The notes: generated by a model from the letters alone, not told the origin. 64,000 bases of DNA from Pseudomonas hormoni (GCF_018502625.1 NZ_CP075566.1:2175001-2239000), one strand, 5' to 3'. Shown: positions 1 to 8,963, counted from the first letter of the stretch. A program made the numbers and translations.

Positions 1-827
1 AGGTGCTCGACACCATGGCCATCGAAAACTTCATCTCCGTGCAGGAAACCGAAGGGCCGAAACTGGCCAGCGCGCTCGAAGAACACGTCAAGCAGTACGA
101 CGTCGACATCATGAACCTGCAGCGGGCCACCGCGCTGATCCCGGCGAAGAATCCTGGCGAGTTGCACGAAGTTCGCTTCGAAAGCGGCGCCACCCTGAAA
201 ACCAAAGCGCTGATCCTCGCCACTGGCGCGCGCTGGCGTGAAATGGGCGTGCCAGGAGAGCAGGAATATAAAGCCAAAGGCGTGTGTTTCTGCCCGCACT
301 GTGACGGCCCGCTGTTCAAAGGCAAGCGCGTAGCGGTGATCGGCGGCGGTAACTCCGGCGTTGAAGCAGCGATCGATCTGGCCGGTATTGTCAGCCACGT
401 CACGCTGCTGGAGTTTGACAGCAAGCTGCGCGCCGACGCCGTGCTGCAACGCAAGTTGTTCAGCCTCCCGAACGTCAATGTGATCACCAGCGCATTGACC
501 AGTGAAGTGAAGGGCGACGGCCAGAAAGTCACCGGCCTGGTCTACAAAGACCGCGATTCGGGCGAGTTCAACACGGTCAACCTCGAAGGCATCTTCGTGC
601 AGATCGGTTTGCTGCCGAACACCGACTGGCTCAAAGGGACCGTCGAGTTGTCGCCGCGTGGCGAGATCATCGTCGATGCGCGTGGCGAGACATCGCTGCC
701 AGGTGTGTTTGCTGCCGGTGACGTGACGACCGTGCCGTACAAGCAGATCGTGATTGCAGTGGGCGAGGGCGCCAAGGCTTCCCTGAGTGCCTTCGATCAC
801 CTGATCCGGACTTCCGCGCCGGCATAA
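1..827 (+). CDS. ahpF: Alkyl hydroperoxide reductase subunit F, C-terminal part (partial at window edge)
   Basis: The reading frame is open at the left edge, so only the C-terminal 275 or so residues are present. AhpF is the cytoplasmic FAD/NADH disulfide reductase that recharges the peroxiredoxin AhpC. The visible part holds the redox-active CPHC pair in [13 protein letters not shown], then the NAD-binding [15 protein letters not shown]ossmann motif, and ends with the FAD-contacting [12 protein letters not shown] segment, all in the order expected for the thioredoxin-reductase-like half of AhpF. The N-terminal thioredoxin-fold domains and presumably ahpC lie to the left of the window. A strong hairpin terminator follows the stop codon. 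I am sure of the family; the CPHC context and length separate it from plain TrxB. Confidence 0.96.
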   Translation, partial: VLDTMAIENFISVQETEGPKLASALEEHVKQYDVDIMNLQRATALIPAKNPGELHEVRFESGATLKTKALILATGARWREMGVPGEQEYKAKGVCFCPHCDGPLFKGKRVAVIGGGNSGVEAAIDLAGIVSHVTLLEFDSKLRADAVLQRKLFSLPNVNVITSALTSEVKGDGQKVTGLVYKDRDSGEFNTVNLEGIFVQIGLLPNTDWLKGTVELSPRGEIIVDARGETSLPGVFAAGDVTTVPYKQIVIAVGEGAKASLSAFDHLIRTSAPA

Positions 828-842
828 AGCCGCACGCTGAAA

Positions 843-880
843 ACACAAAACCCCATGAGTGATCATGGGGTTTTTTGTGT
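843..880 (+). terminator. Rho-independent terminator after ahpF
   Basis: The stem CCCCATGA / TCATGGGG has a GTGA loop. It is flanked by an A-rich 5' side and a T-rich 3' side that extend the pairing (ACACAAAA / TTTTTTGTGT). The symmetry means it could also stop transcription arriving from gloA on the minus strand. Confidence 0.9.
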
Positions 881-896
881 CTTGCGCATTCCAAAA

Positions 897-924
897 TGTG
901 GGAGCGAGCAAGCCCGCTCTCACA
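897..924. repeat. Compact single REP-like palindrome
   Basis: TGTGGGAGCG and CGCTCTCACA surround a short GAGCAAGCCC-type core, the head sequence shared by most intergenic palindromes in this window. It lies between the ahpF terminator and the 3' end of gloA, in a convergent spacer. Confidence 0.7.
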
Positions 925-942
925 TTAGATCTGTGTTGAATA

Positions 943-1464
943 TTACAGCGGCGCAGGCTGGATGATCTCGACCCAGTAGGCATCCGGGTCCTTGATGAAC
1001 GCCAGGCTCTTCATGCGGCCGTCGTTCAGGCGCTTCTGGAAATCGCAACCCAGCGCTTCGAAGCGCTCGCACGCAGCGACAATGTCCGGCACCGAGATGC
1101 AAATGTGGCCGAAGCCGCGTGGGTCGGTGTTGCCATTGTGGTAGGCAAAATCCGCGTCGTTCTCGGTGCCGTGGTTGTGGGTCAGCTCGAGGATGCCGGG
1201 GATCGATTTCATCCACTCGGTACGGGCGGCGGCATCGGCCGGGATCTGGTCTTTATCGACCAGTGCCAGGAAATACAGGCTGAACTCGGCTTCCGGGAAG
1301 TCGCGTTTTTCCACCAGCGAGAAACCCAGGATACGCGTGTAGAAATCCAGGGACTTGGTGATGTCTTTGACCCGCAGCATGGTGTGGTTGAAGACGAACT
1401 TCTGGGTGGCGGTATCAGGTTGGGCGGTGACACCCGGGAACGTGTTCAATTCGTGCAGGCTCAT
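943..1464 (-). CDS. gloA: Lactoylglutathione lyase (glyoxalase I)
   Basis: This 173-residue VOC-fold enzyme converts the hemithioacetal of methylglyoxal and glutathione to S-lactoylglutathione. The four metal ligands expected for the family are visible: His in FNHTML, Glu in GILELTHN, His in FGHICI and Glu near the C-terminus in YWVEII. The insert-containing, roughly 175-residue form is typical of Pseudomonas. I chose the ATG at 1464 because GGAGG sits five bases upstream; the longer frame starts at a TTG with no ribosome binding site. It is convergent with ahpF and has no obvious operon partner. The longer (non-E. coli) form suggests a zinc-type enzyme, but that is inference. Confidence 0.93.
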   Translation of the reverse strand: MSLHELNTFPGVTAQPDTATQKFVFNHTMLRVKDITKSLDFYTRILGFSLVEKRDFPEAEFSLYFLALVDKDQIPADAAARTEWMKSIPGILELTHNHGTENDADFAYHNGNTDPRGFGHICISVPDIVAACERFEALGCDFQKRLNDGRMKSLAFIKDPDAYWVEIIQPAPL

Positions 1465-1608
1465 GGGCCCTCCGGACAATAAGTGGGGCTAACGATGGCG
1501 ACAATGATACGCAAGGGTGCAGGCATCACCAAACCCAAACCGTCGGCTATTGCCTGACAGCGGGACGAGGCTCAGACTTTACGGTTCAATCCGCGAGTGT
1601 TTATTGCA

Positions 1609-2133
1609 ATGATTCGATTCTGTAAATCGCTGTTCGTTCTGATGGGGCTGTTGTCAGGCATTACTTGCGCTCATGCAGAGACGCCGATCGTGACTTGGCC
1701 AGATGGCTGGGAAGTTGAAGCGATTCCGCAGGATGATGCGAAGCCTCAGGTGTCCCGCCAGCGCGCGGTGAAGAGTGATCAGGGCGGCACGCCGGTGATG
1801 GTGATGGAGTTGACCGTGACGCCAGTGGAAAGCGGTCATCAGGTGAATTTGCAAGGCGTATTGCTGGAGATGCGCAAGTCAGTGCAGAAGGATTTCTTCC
1901 AGGGTGGCTATCAAAGCGTCTGCAACAAAATCCATCCGGCGACCTTGAGCCGGCTATCGGCACTGGAAACTACCTGCACGATTACCCAAAACGGCCGACA
2001 CGTGCTGTCGCAAACATTGGTCGCTGCGGTGGATGGCGATAAGGCCTATGTTTTTTCGTACGCGGGGCAAGCCGAGGCTTATAAGGCAAGCCTGGATGAA
2101 ATAGAGGTTGCTCGTAACAGCTTGAAACTTTAG
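1609..2133 (+). CDS. Secreted protein of unknown function (possibly DUF4946 family)
   Basis: This 174-residue protein has a clear Sec signal peptide (MIRFCKSLFVLMGLLSG then ITCAHA, cleavage after the AHA box). The mature part begins with TPIVTWPDGWEVEAIP and has two cysteines (VCNKIH and ETTCTI) that could form a periplasmic disulfide. The WPDGW opening and the overall size recall the Pseudomonas DUF4946 proteins, but I cannot confirm this without a search. A GTG at 1597 would add four residues; neither start has a strong ribosome binding site, and I prefer the ATG. It is a single gene, divergent from gloA and convergent with the mvaU-like gene. Function unknown. Confidence 0.75.
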   Translation: MIRFCKSLFVLMGLLSGITCAHAETPIVTWPDGWEVEAIPQDDAKPQVSRQRAVKSDQGGTPVMVMELTVTPVESGHQVNLQGVLLEMRKSVQKDFFQGGYQSVCNKIHPATLSRLSALETTCTITQNGRHVLSQTLVAAVDGDKAYVFSYAGQAEAYKASLDEIEVARNSLKL

Positions 2134-2253
2134 TTGAAGGTTTGCGCGGTCGTGCATTTCGCAATCTTTAGATACCGAAGGAATTAAGCACAAAGTTAAT
2201 CTGCAAGTAGCGAGTTGATCGATTCCAATCGTTGCATTTGGACGGCGTCCATG

Positions 2254-2286
2254 AAAAAAGCCCTGCGCAAGGCAGGGCTTTTTTTG
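2254..2286. terminator. Bidirectional terminator between secreted protein gene and mvaU-like gene
   Basis: The stem AAGCCCTGC / GCAGGGCTT has runs of A on the 5' side and T on the 3' side, so it can end transcripts from both converging genes. The 120-base spacer upstream of it (2134-2253) shows nothing else. Confidence 0.92.
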
Positions 2287-2299
2287 TCACCGCGAGTGC

Positions 2300-2665
2300 T
2301 TAGCCGCGCAGCCAGGAGTCAACGGTGGCAGCACCGTATTGTTCCTTCCAAGCTTTCAGGCCACGGTGGTTGCCGCCCTTGGTTTCAATCAGTTCACCGG
2401 TGTGCGGGTTCGAATAAACCTTGACCACGCGAGCGCGGCGGGTTTTAGGCGCAGCGGCCTGTTGCAGGCCGGATTTGGCCGGGTTCGGATCGAGAATGGC
2501 GATGATGTCGCGCAGGCTCTTGCCGTAGGTTTTCATCAGCCCCTGGAGCTTTTCTTCGAATTCGATTTCTTTCTTGAGCCCGGCATCGTTCTTCAGGGAT
2601 TCCAGCTGCTTGAGCTGCTCTTGAAGGGCCTTTTCAGCTGCACGAAATTCAGCGAGTCTGGACAA
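2300..2665 (-). CDS. mvaU: H-NS-family nucleoid protein, MvaU type (TTG start)
   Basis: This is a 121-residue xenogeneic silencer of the MvaT/MvaU family, which coats AT-rich DNA. The N-terminal half is a charged coiled coil for oligomerisation (SRLAEFRAAEKALQEQL, then EIEFEEKL). The C-terminal half carries the AT-hook-like DNA-binding loop in YSNPHTGELIETKGGNHRGL, which is diagnostic for the family. The start is almost certainly the TTG at 2665: GGAGT lies seven bases upstream and the protein then begins MSRLAEFR, as MvaU proteins do; an upstream in-frame start at 2707 would add 14 unrelated residues. The sequence is closer to MvaU than to MvaT (SLINEYRATEE). It has its own AT-rich upstream region and a terminator. 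Confidence 0.9.
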   Translation of the reverse strand: MSRLAEFRAAEKALQEQLKQLESLKNDAGLKKEIEFEEKLQGLMKTYGKSLRDIIAILDPNPAKSGLQQAAAPKTRRARVVKVYSNPHTGELIETKGGNHRGLKAWKEQYGAATVDSWLRG

Positions 2666-2899
2666 TATCTTTACTCCAATAGTGTGTTTGGCTGATACCA
2701 ACCGCAAACAAAGCTATAAGCCAAGAGCCTTGAAGCGACTCGGTGATAAATGGCTCGCCTGCCAATCTAGCGCAGGTATGAAAAATTGTAGTAGTTAATG
2801 GGCAAAGAGTAAATCCTGACTTTTTCTTCATGTAACAAGAGTAGTCTTTTGATTCAAATCGGTGCGCGGCCTCGTTGTCTTGTCGCATAAAGGCGCTAG
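2666..2899. promoter_or_regulatory. AT-rich upstream region of the mvaU-like gene
   Basis: These 234 bases contain no plausible gene. The sequence is clearly richer in A+T than its surroundings (for example around 2775-2830), as is common upstream of H-NS-family genes, which often autoregulate. I see no clear palindrome. Confidence 0.4.
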
Positions 2900-4435
2900 T
2901 TAATGGTGACTTAATGCATCAATGAAGTCGGCACCGGGCATCGGCCGTCCGAACAGATAACCTTGCAAGAAGTTCACACCATGAGCAGTGAGATAAGCAC
3001 TTTGCTCCTCGGTTTCCACGCCTTCGGCAACGATGCCCAGATCGAGCTTGGCCGAGAGCTCAATGATGCTGTCCAGAATGTGCCGGGACAGCGCATCGGC
3101 ACCGATCATGGCGACAAAGCTCTGGTCGATTTTCAGGAAATCCACGTTGAACTGGCGCAAGTAACCCAGGCTTGAGTGACCGGTGCCAAAGTCGTCGATG
3201 GCGATCATCACGCCCAGCGCGTGAAGTTGCTCGAACAATTGCAAGGTGATGGCGGTGGGCTCGATCAGTTCGCGCTCGGTCAGCTCCAGCACCAGATGGA
3301 TGGAGCCCGGCGCAAAAGCACCGAGAAACTCCCGGCAATCCTTGACCAGTTCCAGGTCCTTGCAGTGGCTGGCCGTGATGTTGATGCCGATGTGAAACGG
3401 CTCTTCGAACGAGTTGGAGACAGGTGCCAGCAGTTGCGCAGTTTGCTGCATCAGTGAGCGGGTCATCGGCACGATCAGGCCTGAGTGCTCGGCAAACGGA
3501 ATGAACAGGTCAGGGCGCACCAGGCCTTCCTTCGGATGATTCCAGCGCATCAAAACCTCGGTGCCGGACCATTTCTTGTTCGTGCCATGCACCACTGGCT
3601 GAAAATACGGAACGAATTCCGCCGCCTCCAGTGCACGCTGCAGTTCATGACTGGGTGACGACGAGCGCTTTTGCAAAACATGTCCAATCAGGCCGGACAC
3701 GGCGCCAAAAAAGATCAGCAAGCTGAACAGCGGCGGATACTCGCTGCTCATGTAACGCCAGGTCTCACCCTCGGGAAAACCCGCCGCGACGGTGAAGGCA
3801 TAACGCGAGGACATCATTTTGCTGTCGGCGACGGGCAGGGTGGGCAGGGCGCCTTCGTGAACCTTGCCGTCAGCCGACAACCAGTCTGGGCCGACTTGCA
3901 GCAACAGTACTGTCTTGCGACCAATCAGGCGCAGCACGTTGCTCAAGTGATAACCGTCCAGCGTGGTCAATGCACCCTGTTGTCCTTCGCTGAGCCGGTA
4001 CACCAACAACGCGGTATTGGGCGTGACCGGGTTGCCGTTCATGAGCCATAACTTGCCTTGGGTGTAGTCTCCGGCGTTGACCTTTTCCTGATAGTCACCA
4101 AACAACGAACTGCAATAGAGGTTGTCGGCCCACACCAGATTCGTCGAACGCACGAACGGACGGCGGGTGACCTGTTCGCGCAAGGCCAGTTTGACGTTGT
4201 TGCAGGATTGGCCGGCCAGCGGCAACAACTCGCGCGCGGCCTGGGCGGTGTTGTCGAGCATCAGCTCGAATTGACGGATGGCTTCTTCGGCGGTCAGTTG
4301 GGTGCTTTGCGAAAGTGCACGTTCGGCCTGCCAGTAAAGAATGAAGAACCCCAGCAGTATTGGGAGCAAACCGCTCAATACCGTCACGACAATTCGGGTG
4401 CCGCGTTTTCGGCGGGTTTTTACAGTCAATGGCAT
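2900..4435 (-). CDS. Membrane c-di-GMP phosphodiesterase with CSS-motif sensor and EAL domain
   Basis: This is a protein of about 511 residues in two parts. An N-terminal membrane helix (VVTVLSGLLPILLGFFILYW) is followed by a periplasmic domain with the CSS motif (NLYCSSLFGDY), a second helix (FSLLIFFGAVSGLIGHVL) and a cytoplasmic EAL domain. The EAL signature is EVL (GTEVLMRWNHP). The other catalytic elements are present: Asn in GINITASH, ELTERE, IDDFGTGHSSL, the Lys of LKIDQSF, AEGVET and GYLFGRP. It should therefore hydrolyse c-di-GMP to pGpG. Family members sense periplasmic redox or disulfide state through the CSS cysteine. I start it at the ATG at 4435 (MPLTVKTRRKRG); an ATG at 4522 would add 29 residues ahead of the basic stretch. 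The target process is unknown. Confidence 0.9.
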   Translation of the reverse strand: MPLTVKTRRKRGTRIVVTVLSGLLPILLGFFILYWQAERALSQSTQLTAEEAIRQFELMLDNTAQAARELLPLAGQSCNNVKLALREQVTRRPFVRSTNLVWADNLYCSSLFGDYQEKVNAGDYTQGKLWLMNGNPVTPNTALLVYRLSEGQQGALTTLDGYHLSNVLRLIGRKTVLLLQVGPDWLSADGKVHEGALPTLPVADSKMMSSRYAFTVAAGFPEGETWRYMSSEYPPLFSLLIFFGAVSGLIGHVLQKRSSSPSHELQRALEAAEFVPYFQPVVHGTNKKWSGTEVLMRWNHPKEGLVRPDLFIPFAEHSGLIVPMTRSLMQQTAQLLAPVSNSFEEPFHIGINITASHCKDLELVKDCREFLGAFAPGSIHLVLELTERELIEPTAITLQLFEQLHALGVMIAIDDFGTGHSSLGYLRQFNVDFLKIDQSFVAMIGADALSRHILDSIIELSAKLDLGIVAEGVETEEQSAYLTAHGVNFLQGYLFGRPMPGADFIDALSHH

Positions 4436-4550
4436 TCGCGAAACCTGTATCGATGAAATAGGGCTCTCAAATGCTGGCAGGACAACGGAATGCCTCCCAA
4501 AAAGAGTTCGGTCAGAGGCCATGATAGTTGGCGTTCAACGCTTATGCCGC

Positions 4551-5423
4551 TCAACGGTATTCCAGATGGGAGGCGAGTTTGATAAAGGCCAGCGTTGCCG
4601 GTGAAGACTGACGACGGTCGAGCACCGCCAAGCCCACCTGGCGCGCGACCGCTGGCGACAGCGGTTTTTTTACGTAGCGGCCGTCGTACTCGTCTGGCAG
4701 TGAACCTTCGGCGACCACCGTCACGGCATCACCCCGGCCAACGGTGTCCAGCGTGCTTAGCAGTTGCGAGCAGCGGTAGCGAATGTTCGGCGTCAGGTGC
4801 GCCGCGCTGAACATCCGCGAAACCAGCTCCGAAGAGCCGGCCTCGGTCAGCACGAATGGGTCGTCGCACAAATCGCCCAGGCTCACGCTGTCGCGAACTG
4901 CCAGCGGATGATCGACGGGCAACAACGCGACCATTTGGTCCTCGATCAGTGCGACGGTGTCGAATCGCTCCTGCGGCAACACCACAAAGCCGATGTCGAT
5001 ACGCCGCTCTTCCAGCCACTGGATCACCTGCCGGTCGGGACCTTCATCTATATGGACCTCGATGCCAGGGTGAGCCGCACGGTACTGCTGCAGGATCATC
5101 GGTAGCAACTTGATCGACGAGGTCGGGCCGAACGAGCCGATGCGCAGCGTGCCGCGTTTCATCCCGCGGGCATCGGCCGCTTCCTGGCGCAACGTGTTGG
5201 CCAACCCGAGCATCGCCCGGGCGCGCAGCAATAGTTGTTGGCCGATGTCGCTGAGTTCGACCTGGGATTGATGTCGACGAAGCAATTCGACACCCAACTC
5301 CTGCTCCAGCGACTTGAGTGCGTGAGACACCGCCGATTGCGAAATCCCCAGACGATGGGCCGCCGCCGTGAAGCCGTGAAGCTCGGCCACCAGCGAAAAG
5401 ATCTCCAGTTGGGTAAGGGTCAT
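4551..5423 (-). CDS. LysR-family transcriptional regulator
   Basis: This 290-residue protein has an N-terminal winged helix-turn-helix (MTLTQLEIFSLVAELHGFT, then AAAHRLGISQSAVSHAL) and a periplasmic-binding-protein-like effector domain that starts near residue 92 (GTLRIGSFGP). It is divergently transcribed from an EamA-family exporter gene with a 78-base shared promoter, the usual arrangement for a LysR protein controlling its neighbour. The inducer cannot be read from the sequence. Confidence 0.93.
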   Translation of the reverse strand: MTLTQLEIFSLVAELHGFTAAAHRLGISQSAVSHALKSLEQELGVELLRRHQSQVELSDIGQQLLLRARAMLGLANTLRQEAADARGMKRGTLRIGSFGPTSSIKLLPMILQQYRAAHPGIEVHIDEGPDRQVIQWLEERRIDIGFVVLPQERFDTVALIEDQMVALLPVDHPLAVRDSVSLGDLCDDPFVLTEAGSSELVSRMFSAAHLTPNIRYRCSQLLSTLDTVGRGDAVTVVAEGSLPDEYDGRYVKKPLSPAVARQVGLAVLDRRQSSPATLAFIKLASHLEYR

Positions 5424-5436
5424 GAGTGTTTACTCA
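5423..5436. promoter_or_regulatory. Inverted repeat in the LysR/EamA divergent promoter
   Basis: TGAGT-GTTT-ACTCA is a perfect 5-base inverted repeat that overlaps the start codon of the LysR gene and lies in the divergent spacer. It may be an autoregulatory site or only a translation-start hairpin. It does not fit the T-N11-A LysR box length exactly. Confidence 0.35.
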
Positions 5437-5501
5437 TTTTACGATGATCAAGTATTAGCGGAATGATACGTCATCTGCTCGACTTCTCAATCCGGGGACT
5501 T

Positions 5502-6446
5502 ATGACTGCGTATGAACAAAGGGTGTCGGAAACTTCCGACGTGGGGGTGTATTTCAAGCTCGCTGCCGTCACCATGATCTGGGGCGGGACCTTCGTTGCC
5601 GGGCGTTTTCTCGCTGACAGCCTCAGCCCATTGTTCGCCGCCAGCCTGAGATTTTTGCTGGCGAGCGGGGCGCTGCTGCTGTTTTTGCTGGTGGCCCGCG
5701 TGCCGCTGGCGCGCCCCAGCCCCCGGCAATGGCTGCAACTGTCGCTGCTGGGGTTCTTCGGCATCTTCTTCTACAACCTGTGCTTCTTTTATGGCCTGCA
5801 TTACATCAATGCCTCCAGGGCGTCATTGATCGTGGCGCTGAACCCGGCGGTCATCGGATTGGTCTCGTGGTTGCTGTTCAAGGAGCGTTTGAGTCGGGTG
5901 AAGGTCGTCGGCATAGCGATTTGCATTGTCGGGGCGAGCCTGGTGATCGTCAGCCGCAACCCGCAGTTGCTGGCCGGCAATGCCAATGCGTGGATCGGCG
6001 ATCTGCTGATTTTCGGCTGCGTTCTGAGCTGGGGGATTTATTCGCTGTGCGCCAAAGACCTGAACCAGACCTTGGGGCCGATGCAAACCGTGACGTATTC
6101 GATCCTGCTCGGCACGGTGATGCTCTGGGTCGCGAGCACCGTCAGGGGCGAGGTGAGCATTGCGGCGTTGCTCGACCTGGGGGCGCAGCAATGGTTGAGC
6201 CTGATGTACCTGGGCGTTTTGGGCTCGGCACTGGCGTACATCGGCTATTACGATGGCATCCGCAAAATCGGCGCGACCCGTTCCGGTGTGTTCATCGCGC
6301 TGAACCCGCTGACCGCGGTCATCCTCGGCGCGTTGCTGTTGGGCGAGCAACTGACCCTGGCGATGTGTCTGGGCGGCGGGTTGATCCTGGCGGGGATTTT
6401 CCTGTGCAACAAACCCCTTGCGCGAGCAGGGAAAAAGGGGATTTGA
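5502..6446 (+). CDS. EamA/DMT-family exporter
   Basis: This is a 314-residue inner-membrane protein with ten predicted helices in two EamA repeats. The first begins at FKLAAVTMIWGGTFVAGRF and the second at IGDLLIFGCVLSWGIYSL, with the typical ALNPAVIGLVSWL and ALNPLTAVILGALLLGE segments closing the repeats. Members export amino acids, other metabolites or drugs; the substrate is not predictable. I prefer the ATG at 5502 (GGGGA just upstream); an ATG at 5463 would add 13 residues and lacks a properly spaced ribosome binding site. It is divergent from a LysR regulator that probably controls it. Confidence 0.88.
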   Translation: MTAYEQRVSETSDVGVYFKLAAVTMIWGGTFVAGRFLADSLSPLFAASLRFLLASGALLLFLLVARVPLARPSPRQWLQLSLLGFFGIFFYNLCFFYGLHYINASRASLIVALNPAVIGLVSWLLFKERLSRVKVVGIAICIVGASLVIVSRNPQLLAGNANAWIGDLLIFGCVLSWGIYSLCAKDLNQTLGPMQTVTYSILLGTVMLWVASTVRGEVSIAALLDLGAQQWLSLMYLGVLGSALAYIGYYDGIRKIGATRSGVFIALNPLTAVILGALLLGEQLTLAMCLGGGLILAGIFLCNKPLARAGKKGI

Positions 6447-6656
6447 TACAGAAGACGGACAAATCTGTTTACGCTGTGTAGAATCCGGTTACGCATATAA
6501 GAATAATCGTCTTCTGGCAGCAGAAGCCTCGCCCGTATCAGCCTTGGGTCGACAATGAAAAGTTTCGGGTTTCAATTGATCTACGGTGACTTCCTCGCGC
6601 GCAGCGTGCGGGGCATCTCCTGCGCGCCACCCGCCGGCTTCAGCATTCTTAGCAAC

Positions 6657-6669
6657 TAACGTTACGTTA
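6657..6669. promoter_or_regulatory. Perfect palindrome upstream of hpd
   Basis: TAACGT-T-ACGTTA is a perfect 6-base inverted repeat about 27 bases before the hpd start codon, inside a 249-base spacer that has no gene. Its position fits an operator for a tyrosine-catabolism regulator, but no specific regulator can be named from the sequence. Confidence 0.45.
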
Positions 6670-6695
6670 ATTCTAAAAAATGATGAGGCGCCAAA

Positions 6696-7772
6696 ATGGC
6701 AGATTTATACGAAAACCCAATGGGCCTGATGGGCTTTGAATTCATCGAATTCGCATCGCCAACCCCGAACACGCTGGAGCCGATCTTCGAGATCATGGGC
6801 TTCACCAAAGTGGCGACCCACCGGTCCAAAGACGTGCACCTGTATCGCCAGGGCGCGATCAACCTGATCCTCAACAACGAACCCAACAGCGTTGCTTCGT
6901 ACTTCGCGGCCGAGCACGGCCCGTCGGTGTGCGGCATGGCGTTCCGGGTCAAGGATTCGCAACAGGCCTACAAGCGCGCCTTGGAAATCGGCGCCCAGCC
7001 GATTCATATCGAAACTGGCCCGATGGAGCTGAACCTGCCAGCAATCAAAGGCATCGGCGGCGCGCCGCTGTACCTGATCGACCGTTTTGGTGAAGGCAGC
7101 TCGATCTACGACATCGACTTCGTGTTCATCGAAGGCGTTGATCGCAACCCGGTTGGCGCTGGCCTGAAGATCATCGACCACCTGACCCACAACGTGTATC
7201 GCGGTCGCATGGCGTACTGGGCGAACTTCTACGAGAAGCTGTTCAACTTCCGGGAAATCCGCTACTTCGACATCAAGGGCGAATACACCGGCCTGACCTC
7301 CAAGGCGATGACCGCGCCGGACGGCATGATCCGCATCCCGTTGAACGAAGAGTCGTCCAAGGGTGCCGGTCAGATTGAAGAGTTCCTGATGCAGTTCAAC
7401 GGCGAGGGTATCCAGCACGTTGCCTTCCTCAGCGATGACCTGATCAAGACCTGGGATCACCTGAAAAGCATCGGCATGCGCTTCATGACCGCGCCACCGG
7501 AAACCTATTACGAAATGCTCGAAGGCCGTTTGCCGAACCACGGCGAGCCGGTTGATCAACTGCAAGCGCGGGGCATTCTGCTGGACGGTTCGTCCGAGTC
7601 GGGCGACAAACGTCTACTGTTGCAGATCTTCTCGGAAACCCTGATGGGCCCGGTGTTCTTCGAGTTCATCCAGCGTAAAGGCGACGATGGCTTCGGCGAG
7701 GGCAACTTCAAGGCGTTGTTCGAATCGATCGAGCGTGATCAGGTTCGTCGTGGTGTGTTGTCCACCGACTAA
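6696..7772 (+). CDS. hpd: 4-hydroxyphenylpyruvate dioxygenase
   Basis: This 358-residue Fe(II) enzyme of tyrosine degradation converts 4-hydroxyphenylpyruvate to homogentisate. The three iron ligands are in place: His162 in IIDHLTHNV, His241 in GIQHVAFL and Glu323 in PVFFEFIQR. The length and the N-terminal [16 protein letters not shown] sequence match the well-studied P. fluorescens enzyme. The start codon follows a GAGG ribosome binding site. It is monocistronic here: an exporter gene lies upstream and a REPIN downstream, and the hmg genes are not in the window. In producing strains the product homogentisate also feeds pyomelanin. Confidence 0.97.
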   Translation: MADLYENPMGLMGFEFIEFASPTPNTLEPIFEIMGFTKVATHRSKDVHLYRQGAINLILNNEPNSVASYFAAEHGPSVCGMAFRVKDSQQAYKRALEIGAQPIHIETGPMELNLPAIKGIGGAPLYLIDRFGEGSSIYDIDFVFIEGVDRNPVGAGLKIIDHLTHNVYRGRMAYWANFYEKLFNFREIRYFDIKGEYTGLTSKAMTAPDGMIRIPLNEESSKGAGQIEEFLMQFNGEGIQHVAFLSDDLIKTWDHLKSIGMRFMTAPPETYYEMLEGRLPNHGEPVDQLQARGILLDGSSESGDKRLLLQIFSETLMGPVFFEFIQRKGDDGFGEGNFKALFESIERDQVRRGVLSTD

Positions 7773-7791
7773 GCCGTTACCGCAATAAAAC

Positions 7792-7881
7792 TGTGGGAGC
7801 GGGCTTGCTCGCGATAGCGCCAGATCAGTCAACCGAGATGTTGAATGTCAGGCCCTCATCGGGAGCAAGCCCACTCCCACA
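7792..7881. repeat. REPIN (paired inverted REP) between hpd and rarD
   Basis: TGTGGGAGCGGGCTTGCTCG on the left and a matching GGGAGCAAGCCCACTCCCACA on the right enclose a spacer that contains GATGTTGAATGT, a spacer motif shared with other copies in the window. It sits between converging genes. Confidence 0.85.
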
Positions 7882-7897
7882 TTTGTTTTGTGTGCGC

Positions 7898-8779
7898 TTA
7901 AGGTTTGCGCTGCCGGACCAAGTGTTTGAACCCTTCGAACACCAACACCAGCACCGCCATCCAGATCGGAATGTAGGTCAGCCATTCCCCCGCCTTGATG
8001 CTTTCCCCGAGCAGCAACGCGACGCCCAGCAACAGCACTGGTTCGACGTAGCTCAACAACCCGAACAGGCTGAACGGCAGCAGCCGACTGGCGATGATGT
8101 AGATCACCAGCGCAGAGGCACTGATCACGCCGAGGATCGGGATCAGCAGCGACAGCCACGGATGCTGGTCAAACACACTGAAACCTTGTTCGCCCGTCTG
8201 CACGAACCAAAAGGCCACGGGCAGCGTGAGTGCCATGTCCAGCCATAAGCCGCCCAGATTGTCTGCCGTCAGACGCTTGCGAAGGATGAAATAGGTCGGA
8301 TAGCCGACGCACACCAGCAAGGTTGCCCAGGAAAAACCACCGACCTGGTACACCTCGTTGATCACACCGAGGCAAGCGAAAAACACCGCGATTTTTTGCA
8401 GGTAGGAGAGGCGTTCGCCATAAGCGAGCCGTCCGGTCAGGACCATGGTCAATGGCAACAGGAAATAGCCCAGCGACACATCGAGGCTGTAGCCGTTGAG
8501 CGGTGCCCACATGAACAGCCAGAGCTGCACGCCGAGCAAGGCAGAAGAGGCGATCAGGCCGGCGATCAGTTTCGGCTGGGCGGCGGCTCGCCGGACAATC
8601 TCGACCACGCGCTTCCATTCCCCGGACACCACCATGAACACGGTCATGCACGGCACCGTCAGCAGCATTCGCCAGCCGAAAATTTCCACACCGCTCAACG
8701 GGGTGAGCAGTGAGGTGTAGTAATACATGACGGCAAACAGCACCGAGGCCGAAACCGATAGAGCGATACCTTTAGACAA
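7898..8779 (-). CDS. rarD: RarD/EamA-family permease
   Basis: This 293-residue polytopic inner-membrane protein is of the RarD branch of the drug/metabolite transporter superfamily. It begins MSKGIALSVSASVLFAVMYY and carries the branch-typical FGWRMLLTVPCM and YVEPVLLLGVALLLGE segments. RarD was named from chloramphenicol sensitivity in other bacteria, but its natural substrate is not established. It appears monocistronic, flanked by REP elements on both sides. Confidence 0.85.
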   Translation of the reverse strand: MSKGIALSVSASVLFAVMYYYTSLLTPLSGVEIFGWRMLLTVPCMTVFMVVSGEWKRVVEIVRRAAAQPKLIAGLIASSALLGVQLWLFMWAPLNGYSLDVSLGYFLLPLTMVLTGRLAYGERLSYLQKIAVFFACLGVINEVYQVGGFSWATLLVCVGYPTYFILRKRLTADNLGGLWLDMALTLPVAFWFVQTGEQGFSVFDQHPWLSLLIPILGVISASALVIYIIASRLLPFSLFGLLSYVEPVLLLGVALLLGESIKAGEWLTYIPIWMAVLVLVFEGFKHLVRQRKP

Positions 8780-8869
8780 GCTGTCCTCGCGAAGTTGAAG
8801 GTGAAACGGGGGGCGGAGGATACGTGGTTTTACGGTCGAATATTGACTAACTGATCAACACCGACCCCT

Positions 8870-8963
8870 TGTGGGAGCGAGACCGGCTTGCCGGCGAAAG
8901 CGGTCTGTCATCCAATATCAATGTTGAATTAAAACCGCTATCGCGAGCAGGCTCGCTCCCACA
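8870..8963. repeat. Hybrid REPIN upstream of rarD
   Basis: The left arm is GCGAGACCGGCTTGCCGGCG, while the right arm is CGCGAGCAGGCTCGCTCCC. The two halves share the terminal TGTGGGAGCGAG but belong to different core subtypes, so the element is a hybrid. The spacer holds CAATATCAATGTTGAAT, the usual REPIN spacer. Confidence 0.8.
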
